From contig CAUYUJ010004002.1 of the NCBI GenBank assembly GCA_963575745.1, forward strand, positions 679,163 through 743,162: a DNA stretch of 64,000 nt. The letters run 5' to 3'. The notes beneath the pieces were generated by a model, which was not told the origin of the DNA, did not search any database, and worked only from the letters and a program-made list of their open reading frames with translations. Made by a program: the position numbers and the translations under genes. This document shows, piece by piece, positions 54,761 to 64,000 of the stretch (within the stretch, counting starts at the first letter, position 1; every line of letters begins with the position of its first letter). This DNA is from Prorocentrum cordatum (Eukaryota; Sar; Dinophyceae; Prorocentrales; Prorocentraceae).

Positions 54761-55592
54761 ATCCCCCCCCGACCCCTGGAGCTCGGGGGGTGGGTGGGTG
54801 ATGTCTAGTACGGCTGTTGTCAATGAACACAACACATTCGGAGTCGGCGTCCTGCCGATCTTCATCAGCCCGTTTCACGTCACGAGAACCTTTTGGGGGG
54901 GGGGTCGCCAGGCTGAGGGAACATACCACTTGTTTACAAACAATAGCAGATCCTCGTCTCCCTTCGCCTCCTTGGCTCCTCTGGACTGATCTTCCGAATC
55001 AATCTTCAATCCCTCGCCTTATCAAGCGGGGTAAACCCACGCTCCGCGGAACTCAGCACCCCAGAGTGCGCTGAGAATAGAAGCGACCTGGTAGCCGTGC
55101 CAATCGGGGGGGGGGTCAGATGGCTTCACAGGCATGAGCTTTCAAGCATCCTCTAGCGAGGGTGGGGGGGTGGGGGGGGCACCGCTTCAATCGAGGCCGT
55201 GCTCTCACCACATCGAAGCACAGCCTATTGCAGCCCATCTTCTCGTTGGAGCTGGCCGCCCTCTCTAGAAATCTACACGCAGCGCGGAACAATTTGCCCT
55301 TGAGCATGGCTGGGCTCGCGAAAGCGAGGCGTACTGAATCCCCCCAGTCCCTAACAAGGTAGCCAGACCAACCATGCTCAGGGAGACCCTCTCGGGGGGC
55401 CAAGTTAACGAAGAGATGTGGGCCCTTGGATGTTCGTTCCAAACGAAGAAACTCCCCGCCCGGAACCATCACTTCCCAGGCCCCCGGAAGTTCCCGGAAG
55501 TTCCCCGCGCCCTGGCTTGAGCGAGCCAGCGCAGCCCGCGCCCCCTCCGAGCAGCGCATTGATCGCAGCCTCGGCGCGCGGCGGCGCTCGCC
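54761..55592 (-). other. unassigned open segment downstream of the first TPR exon
   Basis: A minus-strand frame is open from the TPR1 exon to 55,116 (PGGEFLRLERTSKGPHLFVN, GWSGYLVRDWGDSVRLAFAS, LFRAACRFLERAASSNEKMG). It reads like protein but matches no TPR or other family I know. It may be another buried exon or transposon coding sequence; 54,761-55,115 shows nothing. Confidence 0.3.
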
Positions 55593-55637
55593 GCACTCCT
55601 TGAAGCGGGCATTGCCCTGCTGCTTGAACTCCTGGGC
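55593..55637 (-). CDS. TPR-domain co-chaperone, exon encoding first TPR helix A
   Basis: The minus strand reads AQEFKQQGNARFKE, the signature start of the first TPR in FKBP/CYP40/Hop-type co-chaperones (xxKExGNxxFKxG). Lys and Asn in KQQGN are the first two residues of the two-carboxylate clamp for EEVD tails. The exon begins after an AG acceptor (cgcggggag, then GCC), with Ala first and phase 0 like the other three exons. The downstream boundary is uncertain (GT at 55,596 or GC at 55,594 or 55,591). The rest of TPR1 and the start of TPR2 should lie between here and 10,082 and were not found. The next exon on this model is 45 kb away. Confidence 0.6.
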
Positions 55638-55768
55638 CTCCCCGCGCGCGCGGGGTCCGCGCCGACCCCCCCCCCACGCCCGCCCGTGGCAGCGCGGCGG
55701 GGCGCGGCGGGCGGGGGCGCGGCCGGGGCCGGCGGCGGCGGTGCTGCCAAGAGTAGGGCGCTTCGGAG
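55638..55768. other. GC-rich spacer
   Basis: GCGGCGGGCGGGGGCGCGGC-type low complexity upstream of the TPR1 exon on the minus strand. Confidence 0.4.
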
Positions 55769-56035
55769 GGGGAGGCTCGGCGGCGAGCCCAGGGGACGTG
55801 GGGGGGGGAGCAGGCCTTCTCCAAGGGCTCCCAACTTCGCGCTTCGCGCTGCGCGAAGCGCGAAGTGCGAAGAACTCCGCGCTCTCGCGCCGCCTCCCAA
55901 GGGAGAAGGGGAGGATGAGGAGGAATCGGAGCCGAACCGCGAAGCGCGAATAACTTCGCGCCCTCGAGGGCGCCCTTCTTCTCAGAAGGCGGCGGGGCTT
56001 CTCAGAAGCTCTCCGGCCTTCTGAGGAGCCGTCTG
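55769..56035. repeat. palindrome-rich element related to the 30.6 kb foldback
   Basis: GGCTCGGCGGCGAGCCCAGG, GGAGCAGGCCTTCTCC and GGCGGCGGGGCTTCTCAGAA are shared with 30,572-30,772. In addition there is a perfect stem, CTTCGCGCTTCGCG with CGCGAAGCGCGAAG around CTG (about 55,842-55,872). Confidence 0.55.
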
Positions 56036-56087
56036 TGCCTCCGGAGAAGGTTGAGCAGACGTGTCATCAGAAGGCCGCCGCCGAGAG

Positions 56088-56221
56088 TCGGTGGTTCAAA
56101 GATGGGGTTCTTAGAGATGCGATCCTAAGGATAAGAAGGGATCTAACGGTGGACTCACGCTGTTTTAGGCACCTCGTACTGAGGACCCCGTTCCTCAGGA
56201 CCCCTATGTTTGAACCACCGA
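56088..56221. mobile_element. 134-base MITE (TCGGTGGTTCAAA ends) with GAGAG duplication
   Basis: Begins TCGGTGGTTCAAAGATGGGG and ends in the inverse CCCCTATGTTTGAACCACCGA. It is flanked by GAGAG at 56,083-56,087 and 56,222-56,226. A partial relative lies at 41,917-42,027. Non-coding. Confidence 0.7.
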
Positions 56222-56229
56222 GAGAGGAG

Positions 56230-56764
56230 GAAGAGAAGGAAGAGGAGGAGGAGGGCGACGCCGAGGACATCCCTTCCTCTCCTCCTCCTGGTGGGCACCC
56301 CGACACGCTGTGCCCGCAACTGGCCTCTTCGCAAGCGATCAGGGCACTCAGGCCGGGTGGGGTAGCCAGGCCGCTCTCTCTCTCTCTCTTTATCTCTCTC
56401 GCTTTTTTTCTCCCTCTCTCTCTCTTTGCTAGGAGTTGCTTGCACCGTGCTTGCATCTGTCTCCAGTCAGGACAGGCTGACAGTGAGCCTCGTTCGGTCG
56501 AAGATCGAACGTCCTCCTGGTGGTGGCTGTGGTGGTGACGGCTGCCAGCAACCGGCTCTCGGACGTCTTTTTCGCTTCTCGCGGCGCGCGCGCCCTGGCC
56601 TCTCGAGCCCGGGAGCGAGCCGGCGCTCTGCGCCAGCCGGGTCAAGCAGCCAGAGCAAAGACTCCGAGCTGCAGCGATGCGACTCTGGCGGTGGCGACGA
56701 GGGCCTTCCAGGAGGCCCAAGCACGGGAAAATGGAGCAGGGGCTGCGGTATGGATAGGAGAGCT
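56230..56764. other. no confident gene; CT tract
   Basis: A TCTCTCTC-type tract lies at 56,373-56,431. A plus-strand frame near 56,690 (LAVATRAFQEAQ) resembles one at 45.3 kb, but only as part of a shared short repeat. Confidence 0.35.
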
Positions 56765-56993
56765 CAGAATCGAATCGGTGCGAGTCGGCGATCGAATGAA
56801 TCAGATCGGCGGAAATCGACAGCCGAGTCGGGAAGAGTCGAATCGGCGGCAATCGACACGTTAGCAGGCCTCCATTGAGAAATCGGAGTCCAAATCAGAA
56901 TTTGAAGTCGAATCGAATCGGATTCGGAATCCATCGAAATCGAATCGAATCGGACTGGGTCGGAGGAGTCGAAATGAGCCCTGTACGGGCAGC
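56765..56993. repeat. AATCGAATCGG minisatellite, array 2
   Basis: GAATCGAATCGGATTCGGAA-type units ending in GAGCCCTGTACGGGCAGC. Confidence 0.65.
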
Positions 56994-57599
56994 TCTTCCT
57001 CCTTTGAGGCAGGGTGGTCCTCGCGCTCGCGAGGCCGCAGCTCCTCCGCGGCTCCGGCAGCGAGTTGCGCGGTGGCGGTCTGCGCGCCCCGGCGTGCTGG
57101 GCTCTCAAGGGGATGGTGCGCTGCAAGGAGCGATGTTTTGTTACCCGAGGCTTAAAGGGCGATGAGGCTTCATGGGCCACTCTAGGGGTACCCAATCACG
57201 TGGAAGGTGGTCGTGCCTCAGAACGTGCATTTCAGCCCCAGGAAGGAAAGATGTTTGGGCAAAGGGGAGAGAAGAGGACAAGGCCAGCGGCGAGGAGGAG
57301 GAACCAGAGCGAGGCCGAGTCGTGCAGCCGAGAGACGGGAGCACGGGCCTGTACATTACTGAAGTTAGTCAAGAATCAAAGGTAGACACGACCTGGGGTG
57401 ACGACCAGCCCGTACACAGCCAACCCGTATGATAAGGACGCACGGTAAGACCAGCGAAAGTTGCCAAGGATGGGCCGAAGGATGCAATGGCAGCCCTGGA
57501 AAGTCGCTCATCCTTACTATGTGGGCCGACTGTACGGGCGGCCTTGTGCTCTGAAGGTCCAAAGGGGGTGAGGAGGGCGCAGTGGGGAGGGGCAGGAGC
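56994..57599. other. no recognised gene
   Basis: Frames of about 100-140 codons on both strands without a motif. Confidence 0.3.
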
Positions 57600-57960
57600 A
57601 GGAGGGACAGGAGGGGGGGGTTGGAAGGAAGACGAGGGGAAGAGAAGCCCCCCTTTTGCACTTATCCTCTCCCTCCTGGCTCTCCCACCTGCTTCTCCTG
57701 TTCCTGTCGTAGGAAGGGGTCCAGAAGGAGGAGGAGGAAGAGGAGGAGGAGAAGGAGAACTGCCCTGCAGAGTAGGAGGCGGAAGAGCAGCTGCATCAGG
57801 AGGACGAGGGGGGAAACGAAGCGCAACGTAAGTATCATGGACACGAGGTGCAGGGGAGGAGGAGGAGGCAGGGGAGGAGGAGGAGGAGGAGGAGGAGGAG
57901 GAGGAGGAAGAGGAGGAGGATGAGGAGGAGACGGAGCACCAGCATTAGGGGGACGAGGTG
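57600..57960. repeat. GGA/GAGGAG tracts
   Basis: GGAGGAGGAGGAAGAGGAGG at about 57,728-57,755 and a longer run at 57,852-57,935. Adjoining poly-Gly/Arg frames are artefacts. Confidence 0.8.
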
Positions 57961-58814
57961 CAGAGGGGGACATCGCCATGAAGGAGGCAGACCTGAGAAA
58001 GAAGGCCCCGAGACCCTTCCGCCTTTCCGAAGGACCAACTCGTCATCCTGAACATTTTTGTGCGACGGCCCCAGGGCTCCGTCGAGGGCCCCGTGGGCCC
58101 GAAATCGGCGAACGACTTTCGGGATACCTTTTTTAAAGGACCGATTTCATTTTCATGAGAGGGAAGGAGTTTTGAAGTACACGTAGTCACTCGGGCTCCA
58201 CCCAAGAATCAACTTTGACAGGCATCATGTGAGAAGCCATGGCGCTCATGAACAAGCCTGCGTGCTGCGTGCTGGTAAGCATGTCGCTGGGCAGAGTCTG
58301 AGCCTCGCCAAGGCGGCGCGCACACACGAGGCCCCAGCGGAGAGCAGGGCGAGTGCGCCGGGCCAGACGGAGAGGTCACAGTCCCTGAGGCCGTGGCGAC
58401 TCGGCATCGGCACCCTCGTCATCACCGAGTTCGGAGCTCGCGTCGCGAGCTATGGGACGCACAAGGACGTACTACTACTATGTATCCTCCTCGGAGGCGT
58501 GCGTCCGACCCGATCATATCGTACAACCATCTTGTAGTACATCGTTTCCCGAGCGGCACGGCCAGAAAACGCCAGCCGCGGAGACAAACGCCAGCAAACA
58601 AGATCATCAGGACGCATCGCATCGTCGGGATCAGCAGAAAAGACACGGGTTCGGGTCTCGAGGGAAACGAGTCCTAGATCCCCCGAGCCTTCCCCTAAGA
58701 ACGATTCTTCAACCTGAGTCTTGCTGTCTCAGAATGCTGGGTCTAGTGGAGGGTCCCGTGCAGACGGAAACGGCGGAAAACCTTAGGACTCGTCTCCCCC
58801 AAGAACCCGTTCCT
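57961..58814. other. no recognised gene
   Basis: Unique sequence. A plus-strand frame at 58,229-58,537 was read and matches nothing known to me. Confidence 0.3.
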
Positions 58815-59080
58815 TCATGGCGACGGCATCGATTCGGATCGAGCAAGCCGGAATCGATGTCGAATCAGATCGAAAAGGGACCCTGGAGGGGACGCATCGA
58901 ATCGTCGGAATCCAATCCGATCGAACTGGTCGGAATCGATCTCAGACTGAATCGATCGGATCGGTGTGGACCCTGGAAGGAAAGGACGCATCGGATCGTC
59001 GGAATTGAATCGGATCGATCCGGCCCCAATCGATCTCAAACAGGATCGATCAAATCGAAATTGACCCTGGAGGACGCGTC
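58815..59080. repeat. AATCGGATCG minisatellite, array 3 (~90-base units)
   Basis: Three units marked by GACCCTGGAGGGGACGCATC, GACCCTGGAAGGAAAGGACG and GACCCTGGAGGACGCG near 58,880, 58,969 and 59,062, with AATCGATCTCA words between. Confidence 0.7.
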
Positions 59081-59811
59081 TTGAGTCTTGAAGGCTCTTG
59101 AGCCTTCTTGGGGGGCTTCCTGGGCCGTCTTGAGGACCTCCTGGGCGGCGTTGCGCGATCGGCAGCGCGACGAGACGAAAAAGCAGCCCTCCCACAACCT
59201 AAGGAACATCGATTAGCTTTGCCTCTTGGGGCCCTCTTGGGCTTCTCTTGAAGCCCCCCTGCCTCTTGGAGCCTGAGGCTGCCTGGGGGGGGGGTCGGCG
59301 AGGGCGCGAGGCGAGGGACGGCTTCCTCCTTCAGCAGCTCCAGCGGCGAGGCGGCGCTCATCGCGCCTGCCCTCCCCACAGTCTGCACTTTTCCACCTCC
59401 CTCCCTCCCTCCTCCCCCCTGGCTCGTGCCCCCCTCCCTCCTCCACTTCCTTCTTCTCGTCCTCGTCCTCCTGTCCCGATCCCCTCGTGCTCCACCCCCC
59501 CCTCCTACTTCTTCTCCCCCTCGCCCTCCCGCCTACCCCGTCATCCTCCTCCTGCGCCACTCTACCCCCCCATGCCCTCCTAGCTATCCGCATCTTCCCT
59601 GACACTTGCTCCACCTCTACGAAATCCATCGCCCTTGTCTGTCTTCCACCTACTGTTGTTGCTCCCCCTCAATCTCTTAAATATGTTCTTCCTCATCCAT
59701 TGCTGCGCGGGTACTTCATATGCCTTGCCCGTACACGTGCTACTACAATCCATGCGCGTACAGCTGATGTTCGGACTGACGAGTGTGTTGTCCCATCTGT
59801 CTCCCCGACAA
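59081..59811. other. no recognised gene; CT-rich tract
   Basis: Polypyrimidine CTCCCTCCTCC runs lie at about 59,390-59,580. Confidence 0.4.
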
Positions 59812-60537
59812 ATCCCACCAGCCTTCTGGGGGTAGGTGGTCTAACGAGTTTTGTCTGTCCTTCGACAGCCCATTCCATCCCCTTCGGGGAGGGTTGTACC
59901 CTTCCCCCTTACCACCATCCTATTGGTCTGGATGGGAGTGTGACGGAGGCACTAGAGGGCCGTTTTTCGCCCAATCTGGCTCCAAGAGGGGCTACGAGTA
60001 TCCAGCATGGCCTCCATCCAAGATGGCTCAAGATAGCCGAACATGTGCAATATAGCTTCCGACATTTGTCCCAAAGGCACCAAGATGGCCACAAGACGGC
60101 TGCAAGCGCTCTCGAAGACGTCCAATGGTTCACCCACAAGCCAAACATCCTTCAAGCACCGATGAAACATCAATGACATGTGCCTTCTCGCATTTTCGCG
60201 TTCGATGGGCTTCCGAGGCCTCAAGATGGCCTAAGACAGCCCCAAGAGGGACCCAAGAGGCTCCCCAGACTGTCCCCAGAGCGCGCTCGATAGCGCCCTA
60301 AGAACGCCCCCGAAAGACCCCAAGAGACGGGTTGGATGGCTCTTGATGGGGGGACATGGATCAGGGACCCCCAAGAGGCCCTCCAGGGCTCCCAAGAGAC
60401 CTCCAAGAGGGGTCGGTTAGGGCCCCAAGGCCCAAGACCCCCCAAACGAGCCCCAAAGAGGGCCACACGAGGGCCCCGAGAGAGCCTCAAGAATATCTGC
60501 TCTCATCGGCAACGCTACTGACAGGACTGGTGGGGAT
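59812..60537 (+). mobile_element. ATCCCACCAGCC-bounded composite element, copy 2
   Basis: Left end ATCCCACCAGCC (59,812-59,823), the module GGGGGTAGGTGGTCTAACGA and CCCCTTCGGGGAGGG, then a CCAAGATGGCC/CCCAAGAGG array (about 59,980-60,490). Right end GGACTGGTGGGGAT (60,524-60,537). An extra right end (GACTGGTGGGGATAGACGAA) lies at about 60,655-60,674. Plan and ends match 43,357-43,815. Confidence 0.65.
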
Positions 60538-60674
60538 ACTTCTTTTTGATCGCGAGCGACGCAGGCAGCTGCGCGCCGTCAAATGGTCAAGCGACAGGCC
60601 AAACTAGCAGGACAGGCGGAAAAGGGCCACAACGGTGGCGAGAACTGCGCGGCGACTGGTGGGGATAGACGAAG

Positions 60675-60789
60675 CGTGAAGAATTGACCAGTATTCGAAC
60701 TTGGGGACCCGTGATCGTTCTCTGCATCCGACCTGCCTGCTCATCCTCCTCCTGATGCCCGCAAGGCAAACCAAAGTGCAATTCACCAA
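60675..60789. other. short spacer
   Basis: Nothing recognised. Confidence 0.3.
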
Positions 60790-62155
60790 CCCAACGGGCC
60801 AAAGGCGTGCTCGAATCTCCGGTAGCAGCCTTAGAATACTTCTGGTTCGCGCGCGCGTGGCTGCCCCTGGGGTCCCAAGACGAACAGAAACACCATGCAA
60901 CTCCCAGGCGGTCCCCGGGCAAACCCTGGGTGGCTACCCGGCGGTCCCCGTCACAGATACCGGAACTCCTTAGAGCTGCCTTCAGGGCCTGCAAGAGCGT
61001 GTCAAGGGCCCCCTAAGACGGTCTACGAGGGCCCAGGGTCACCAGAAGTCGTTCCAAAATGGCCAAGATGGCCTCCAGACGGCTTCAACCGACTCCAAAA
61101 CGCCCGAAGATGACTCCAAGACCACTCCCCAGAAGCTCCCCTGACGCAAAATCCAACGATTTCCCATTGTTGTTCTCACCTTTTCAGCGTTCTTACCTTT
61201 TCGGCCGCCGACGCCCTAAGACGGCCCAAGATGCCCCTAAGATCGCTCCGAGACGACCCATTAAGCCTCGGCCCGAGGGGACTCCAAAACGGCCCAAGTT
61301 TCTCCAAACAAGGCGCTGCAGAGCCCCAAGACGCCTTCAGGAAGGCCCCTCGAGGGGGAGCCCAAACGGACATTTCGAGCCTTCAGCTTCAAAATCGCCC
61401 CCAGAGCCCCCCCAGGCTTCGGAAGAGCTCGCAATAGGCCTTTGGCCTCGAAATCGCCCAGGTCTCCCATGAGCTCCCCATAGGCCCCAAGACGCGCCCA
61501 GGAGGCAGCAAGATGCCTCCGAAAGACACTCACAAGCTCCAAGAGCCCTTCGACAAGCATCCCAACAGACCCTGCGTTCGACTAGTAGAGGCGGGATTTT
61601 GAACCACATTCGCGGGCCCAACGGGCCAGAGGCGTGCTAAGATGTCCAGCTACTGGTTAACAAATTTCTAGTTCGCACGCGCATGGCCGCCCCTGGAGGC
61701 CCCAGGACGAAAAAAAGTACCTTGCGAGGTGCCAAGGAGATCCTGAGCAAGGGAAGGGTTCTGGCGTTTTCGCCTTTTCGGCTTTCCCACGCTCCCCAAG
61801 ACGGCCCCAGATGCTTCAAAGATCGACTCAAGACGGCCTTGGGGGCCTCCAAGAGGAACCCCTACCACGGCCCAGGAGGGCCCCAAGACGACCCCAGAGA
61901 CCTCCAAGACGGACAAGGAGAGCCCGAGGACGGCCCCAAGAGGGAGCCCAGAGGAAGGAGGCCGAACGGGCATTTGGAGCCCTCGGCCCCAAGCGGCCCC
62001 CAAGAGCCCCCCACGAAAGTCCAAGAGGCCTCCAAAAGGCGCCAAGAGAGGCCCGACAGGCGGCATCCAAGGCGCCCCCAGGATGCCCCCAAAGAGCCCC
62101 TAAAACTGCTACACAGGAGCCCCCCGAGAACCCTCCGAAGAGACACCAAGAAACA
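60790..62155 (-). repeat. CCAAGAGGCC array with an 827-base direct repeat
   Basis: A block of about 100 bases (CCCAACGGGCCAAAGGCGTG, TTCTGGTTCGCGCGCGCGTG, GCTGCCCCTGG) starts at 60,790 and again at 61,617. Each is followed by GACGGCCCCAAGA-type minisatellite in the reverse orientation to the blocks at 15-28 kb, with one TTTTCGCCTTTTCGGC-like block per copy (about 61,185 and 61,770). This suggests two tandem higher-order units. Confidence 0.65.
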
Positions 62156-62514
62156 TCCAGAATGACTCCCACCCACAGCCGCAGCAGCGCCGACCAGCAG
62201 CGCCGCATGGCCCACGAACGGGCACGCAAACGCCAACGATGGCACAATACGGGCTGGCGGAATGAGCGAAGCGATGAACTTATTGTGCTTCGAGCAATCC
62301 CCAACGAAACCTTCGGCGTTTGTTCCCAACGGTGCGAACGCCTACTGGAACGATATGCGCGGGGCCTGGCTGTCTCGGGCAGCGCGGCGGCCAAGCCAGA
62401 TCGCAAGTTGAATGTTTTACGAAAGTATAACGAATGTTTTTTTCCTTGGTGGGGGGGTAACACATCTTACGTGGGGGGGAGGGGGGGACGGTAACGGCGG
62501 CCGCCGCGGCGAGT
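62156..62514. other. no recognised gene
   Basis: Unique sequence with a plus-strand frame of about 100 codons to 62,494. No motif. Confidence 0.3.
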
Positions 62515-62660
62515 GCCAGTACCAATTCGAGTACCAGTACTAGCACGAGTGCGAGTAGCACGAGAAGTACGAGTAGTACTGGTAGTACTCGTAATTCGAA
62601 AAATGAAAATACTGGAAATATCTGTAGTGCGAGCAATACTCGTAATACTACAGGCTCGGA
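62515..62660. repeat. GTACTAGTACGAG-type short tandem repeats
   Basis: Irregular hexanucleotide-like units AGTACT, ACGAGT and CGAGTA. Confidence 0.7.
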
Positions 62661-62869
62661 AACATTTCTCTTGACGCCACAACGGGTCCCAACAACTACA
62701 ACAACAGAAAGACGAATGAGACCTTCTGCGCCCAACCCTGTCCGCATCAGCGGGTGCGCGATCCAAAGGCCCCCCCCCATAAAATTCTAAAAGGCTTCCG
62801 CCCGCGGGGGGGGGCCCAGGAGGTGATCCACTCCTTTAATTAGAATTTTATTAAGGAGAGTGGATGGAG

Positions 62870-63255
62870 CCTGGTTTGGGCGATTCTGCCTGGGACGTCC
62901 TCAAAATCTGCCTGGTTTGGGGCCTGGTTTGGCCTGGTTTGGCCTGGTTGGGCGGTGCGCCCCGCCTGAGACATCCTCAAAATTTGCCTGGTTTGGCCCC
63001 TGGCTTGTCCTGGTTTGGGCCTGTTTCGCTTGAGACGTCCTTGCAATTTGCCTGGTTTGGCATGGTTTGGGCCCGGTTGCGCTTGAGACGTGCTCACACT
63101 TTGCCTGGTTTGGCCCTGGTTTGGCCTGGTTTGGGCCCGGTTTCGCTTGAGACGTCCTCGCAATTTGCCAGGTTTGGCCTGGTTTGGCCCGGTTTCGCTT
63201 GAGACGTCCTCACAATTTGCCTGGTTTGGCCCTGGTCTGGCCTGCTTTGGGTCCG
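62870..63255 (+). repeat. CCTGGTTTGG/GCTTGAGACGTCCTC tandem array
   Basis: Six units of 50-75 bases, each with CTTGAGACGTCCTC (near 62,890, 62,966, 63,029, 63,081, 63,147 and 63,198) followed by CAATTTGCCTGGTTTGGCC. A single GTTTCGCTTGAGACATCCTC sits at 28,945. The 150-codon minus-strand frame (Gln-Ala-Arg-Pro-Gly) is an artefact. Confidence 0.8.
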
Positions 63256-63299
63256 TTTCTCTTGGATTCGGCCTCCGGGCTTGGGAAAACACACTTTTG

Positions 63300-63520
63300 C
63301 AAAAGAAAAGGCCGAACCCAGAACACTAGTCTGAAACATATAGGTTTTCCAATAGGAAGTGGGGTAGATCAGGCAACCCAAGCACAACAAGCCCAAATGG
63401 GCGGTTCCTTTTCAAAAATCATCCCTGCAAAGCAACCTAACAGCGATGTGTAGAAGCATATATGGAAGCATTCTCCTTAAGATTCAGATGAGAATCCAGT
63501 TGTAGAGTTCTGCTGTTCTC
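63300..63520. other. no recognised feature
   Basis: Short unique spacer before the terminal hexanucleotide block. Confidence 0.3.
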
Positions 63521-64000
63521 GCAGTCGCAGTCGCATTCGCGATGTCAGTCGCAGTGGCAGCGGCAGTCGCAGTCACAGCCTCAACAGGCCTCAGTATCAG
63601 CCTGCCTCAGCCTCAGCCAGCCTGCCTCAGCCTCAGCCTCAGCCTGCTTCAGCCTCAGCCTCAGTCTGCCTTCAGCCTCAGCCTCAGCCTCCTCAGCCCA
63701 GCCTCAGCCTCAGCCTCAGCCTCAGCCTCAGCCTCAGCCTGCCTCAGCCTCAGCCTCAGCCTCAGCCTCAGCCTCAGCCTCAGCCTCAGCCTCAGCCTGC
63801 CTCAGCTCAGCCTGCTCAGCCTCAGCCTCAGCCTGCCTCAGCCTCAGCCTGCCTCAGCCTCAGCCTGCCTCAGCCTCAGCCTCAGCCTCACTGCCTTCAG
63901 CCTCGGCCTCAGCCTCAGCCTGCCTCAGCCTCAGCCTGCATCAGCCTCAGCCTCAGCCTCAGCCTGCCTCAGCATCAGCCTGCCTCAGCCTCAGCCTCAG
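63520..64000. repeat. CAGCCT hexanucleotide array, runs off the window
   Basis: Almost pure CAGCCT with occasional GCCTGC variants, continuing to the last base. Confidence 0.9.

Noticed and set aside
62840-63292. 150-codon Gln/Pro/Arg-rich minus-strand frame
   Set aside because: It is a translation of the CCTGGTTTGG tandem array.
1-64000. Spliced-leader RNA, 5S rRNA or U6 genes
   Set aside because: I looked for the 22-base dinoflagellate spliced-leader core (CCGTAGCCATTTTGGCTCAAG) and for rRNA-like blocks and found none.

Overview
This window looks like nuclear DNA of a dinoflagellate. The evidence is a high GC content, very low gene density, exons of only 50-100 bases separated by introns of several kb to tens of kb, introns whose best-fitting boundaries are GC-AG rather than GT-AG, Ty1/copia elements with motifs I associate with dinoflagellate elements (SPAQWVLG-like and LHVDD-like), and a dense mosaic of minisatellites and short inverted-repeat elements. 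The genus cannot be fixed from sequence alone; Prorocentrum or a relative with a large genome is a guess.

Host genes. The best host signal is a set of four short minus-strand exons near 55.6, 10.0, 2.6 and 0.6 kb. Read in transcription order they spell most of a three-repeat TPR domain of the FKBP/cyclophilin-40/AIP co-chaperone type. Part of TPR1/TPR2 is missing between the first and second exons. If this is one gene it crosses almost the whole window and its introns hold most of the other features. Other gene-like pieces are a broken minus-strand coding region at 48.0-49.9 kb (Ala/Pro-rich, then acidic, then an unrecognised domain) and a short plus-strand open segment at 51.0 kb.

Transposons. 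A degenerate copia element lies at about 3.2-9.1 kb (minus strand). A second copia element with recognisable LTRs (31,712-32,042 and 39,008-39,340), near-matching 5-base target duplications and decayed gag, protease, integrase, reverse transcriptase and RNase H occupies 31.7-39.3 kb (plus strand). It carries two later insertions: a 163-base piece flanked by TGGAC duplications and a 208-base element with ~50-base terminal inverted repeats. A LINE-type RNase H plus 3'-end remnant lies at 53.9-54.8 kb (minus strand). At least five families of short inverted-repeat (MITE-like) elements are present.

Repeats. Most of the rest is tandem repeats, and many are organised as composite elements: a family-specific end, an internal minisatellite array, and another family-specific end. 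The clearest are (i) the CCCAACCAT-bounded family at 18.1-20.6, 44.1-45.2 and 46.9-47.5 kb, (ii) the ATCCCACCAGCC-bounded family at 43.4-43.8 and 59.8-60.5 kb, (iii) TTGGGGCC arrays that end in a TA/CATA tract, once followed by a CTAGAACC hairpin, at 15-18 and 24.7-28.7 kb, (iv) GTGGTGCAAT composite repeats at 0.9, 23.7 and 51.7 kb, and (v) a foldback structure at 40.4-41.9 kb. These array-carrying mobile units are the most unusual content. I found no rRNA, tRNA, spliced-leader RNA or CRISPR locus. Long open frames inside the repeats are compositional artefacts.
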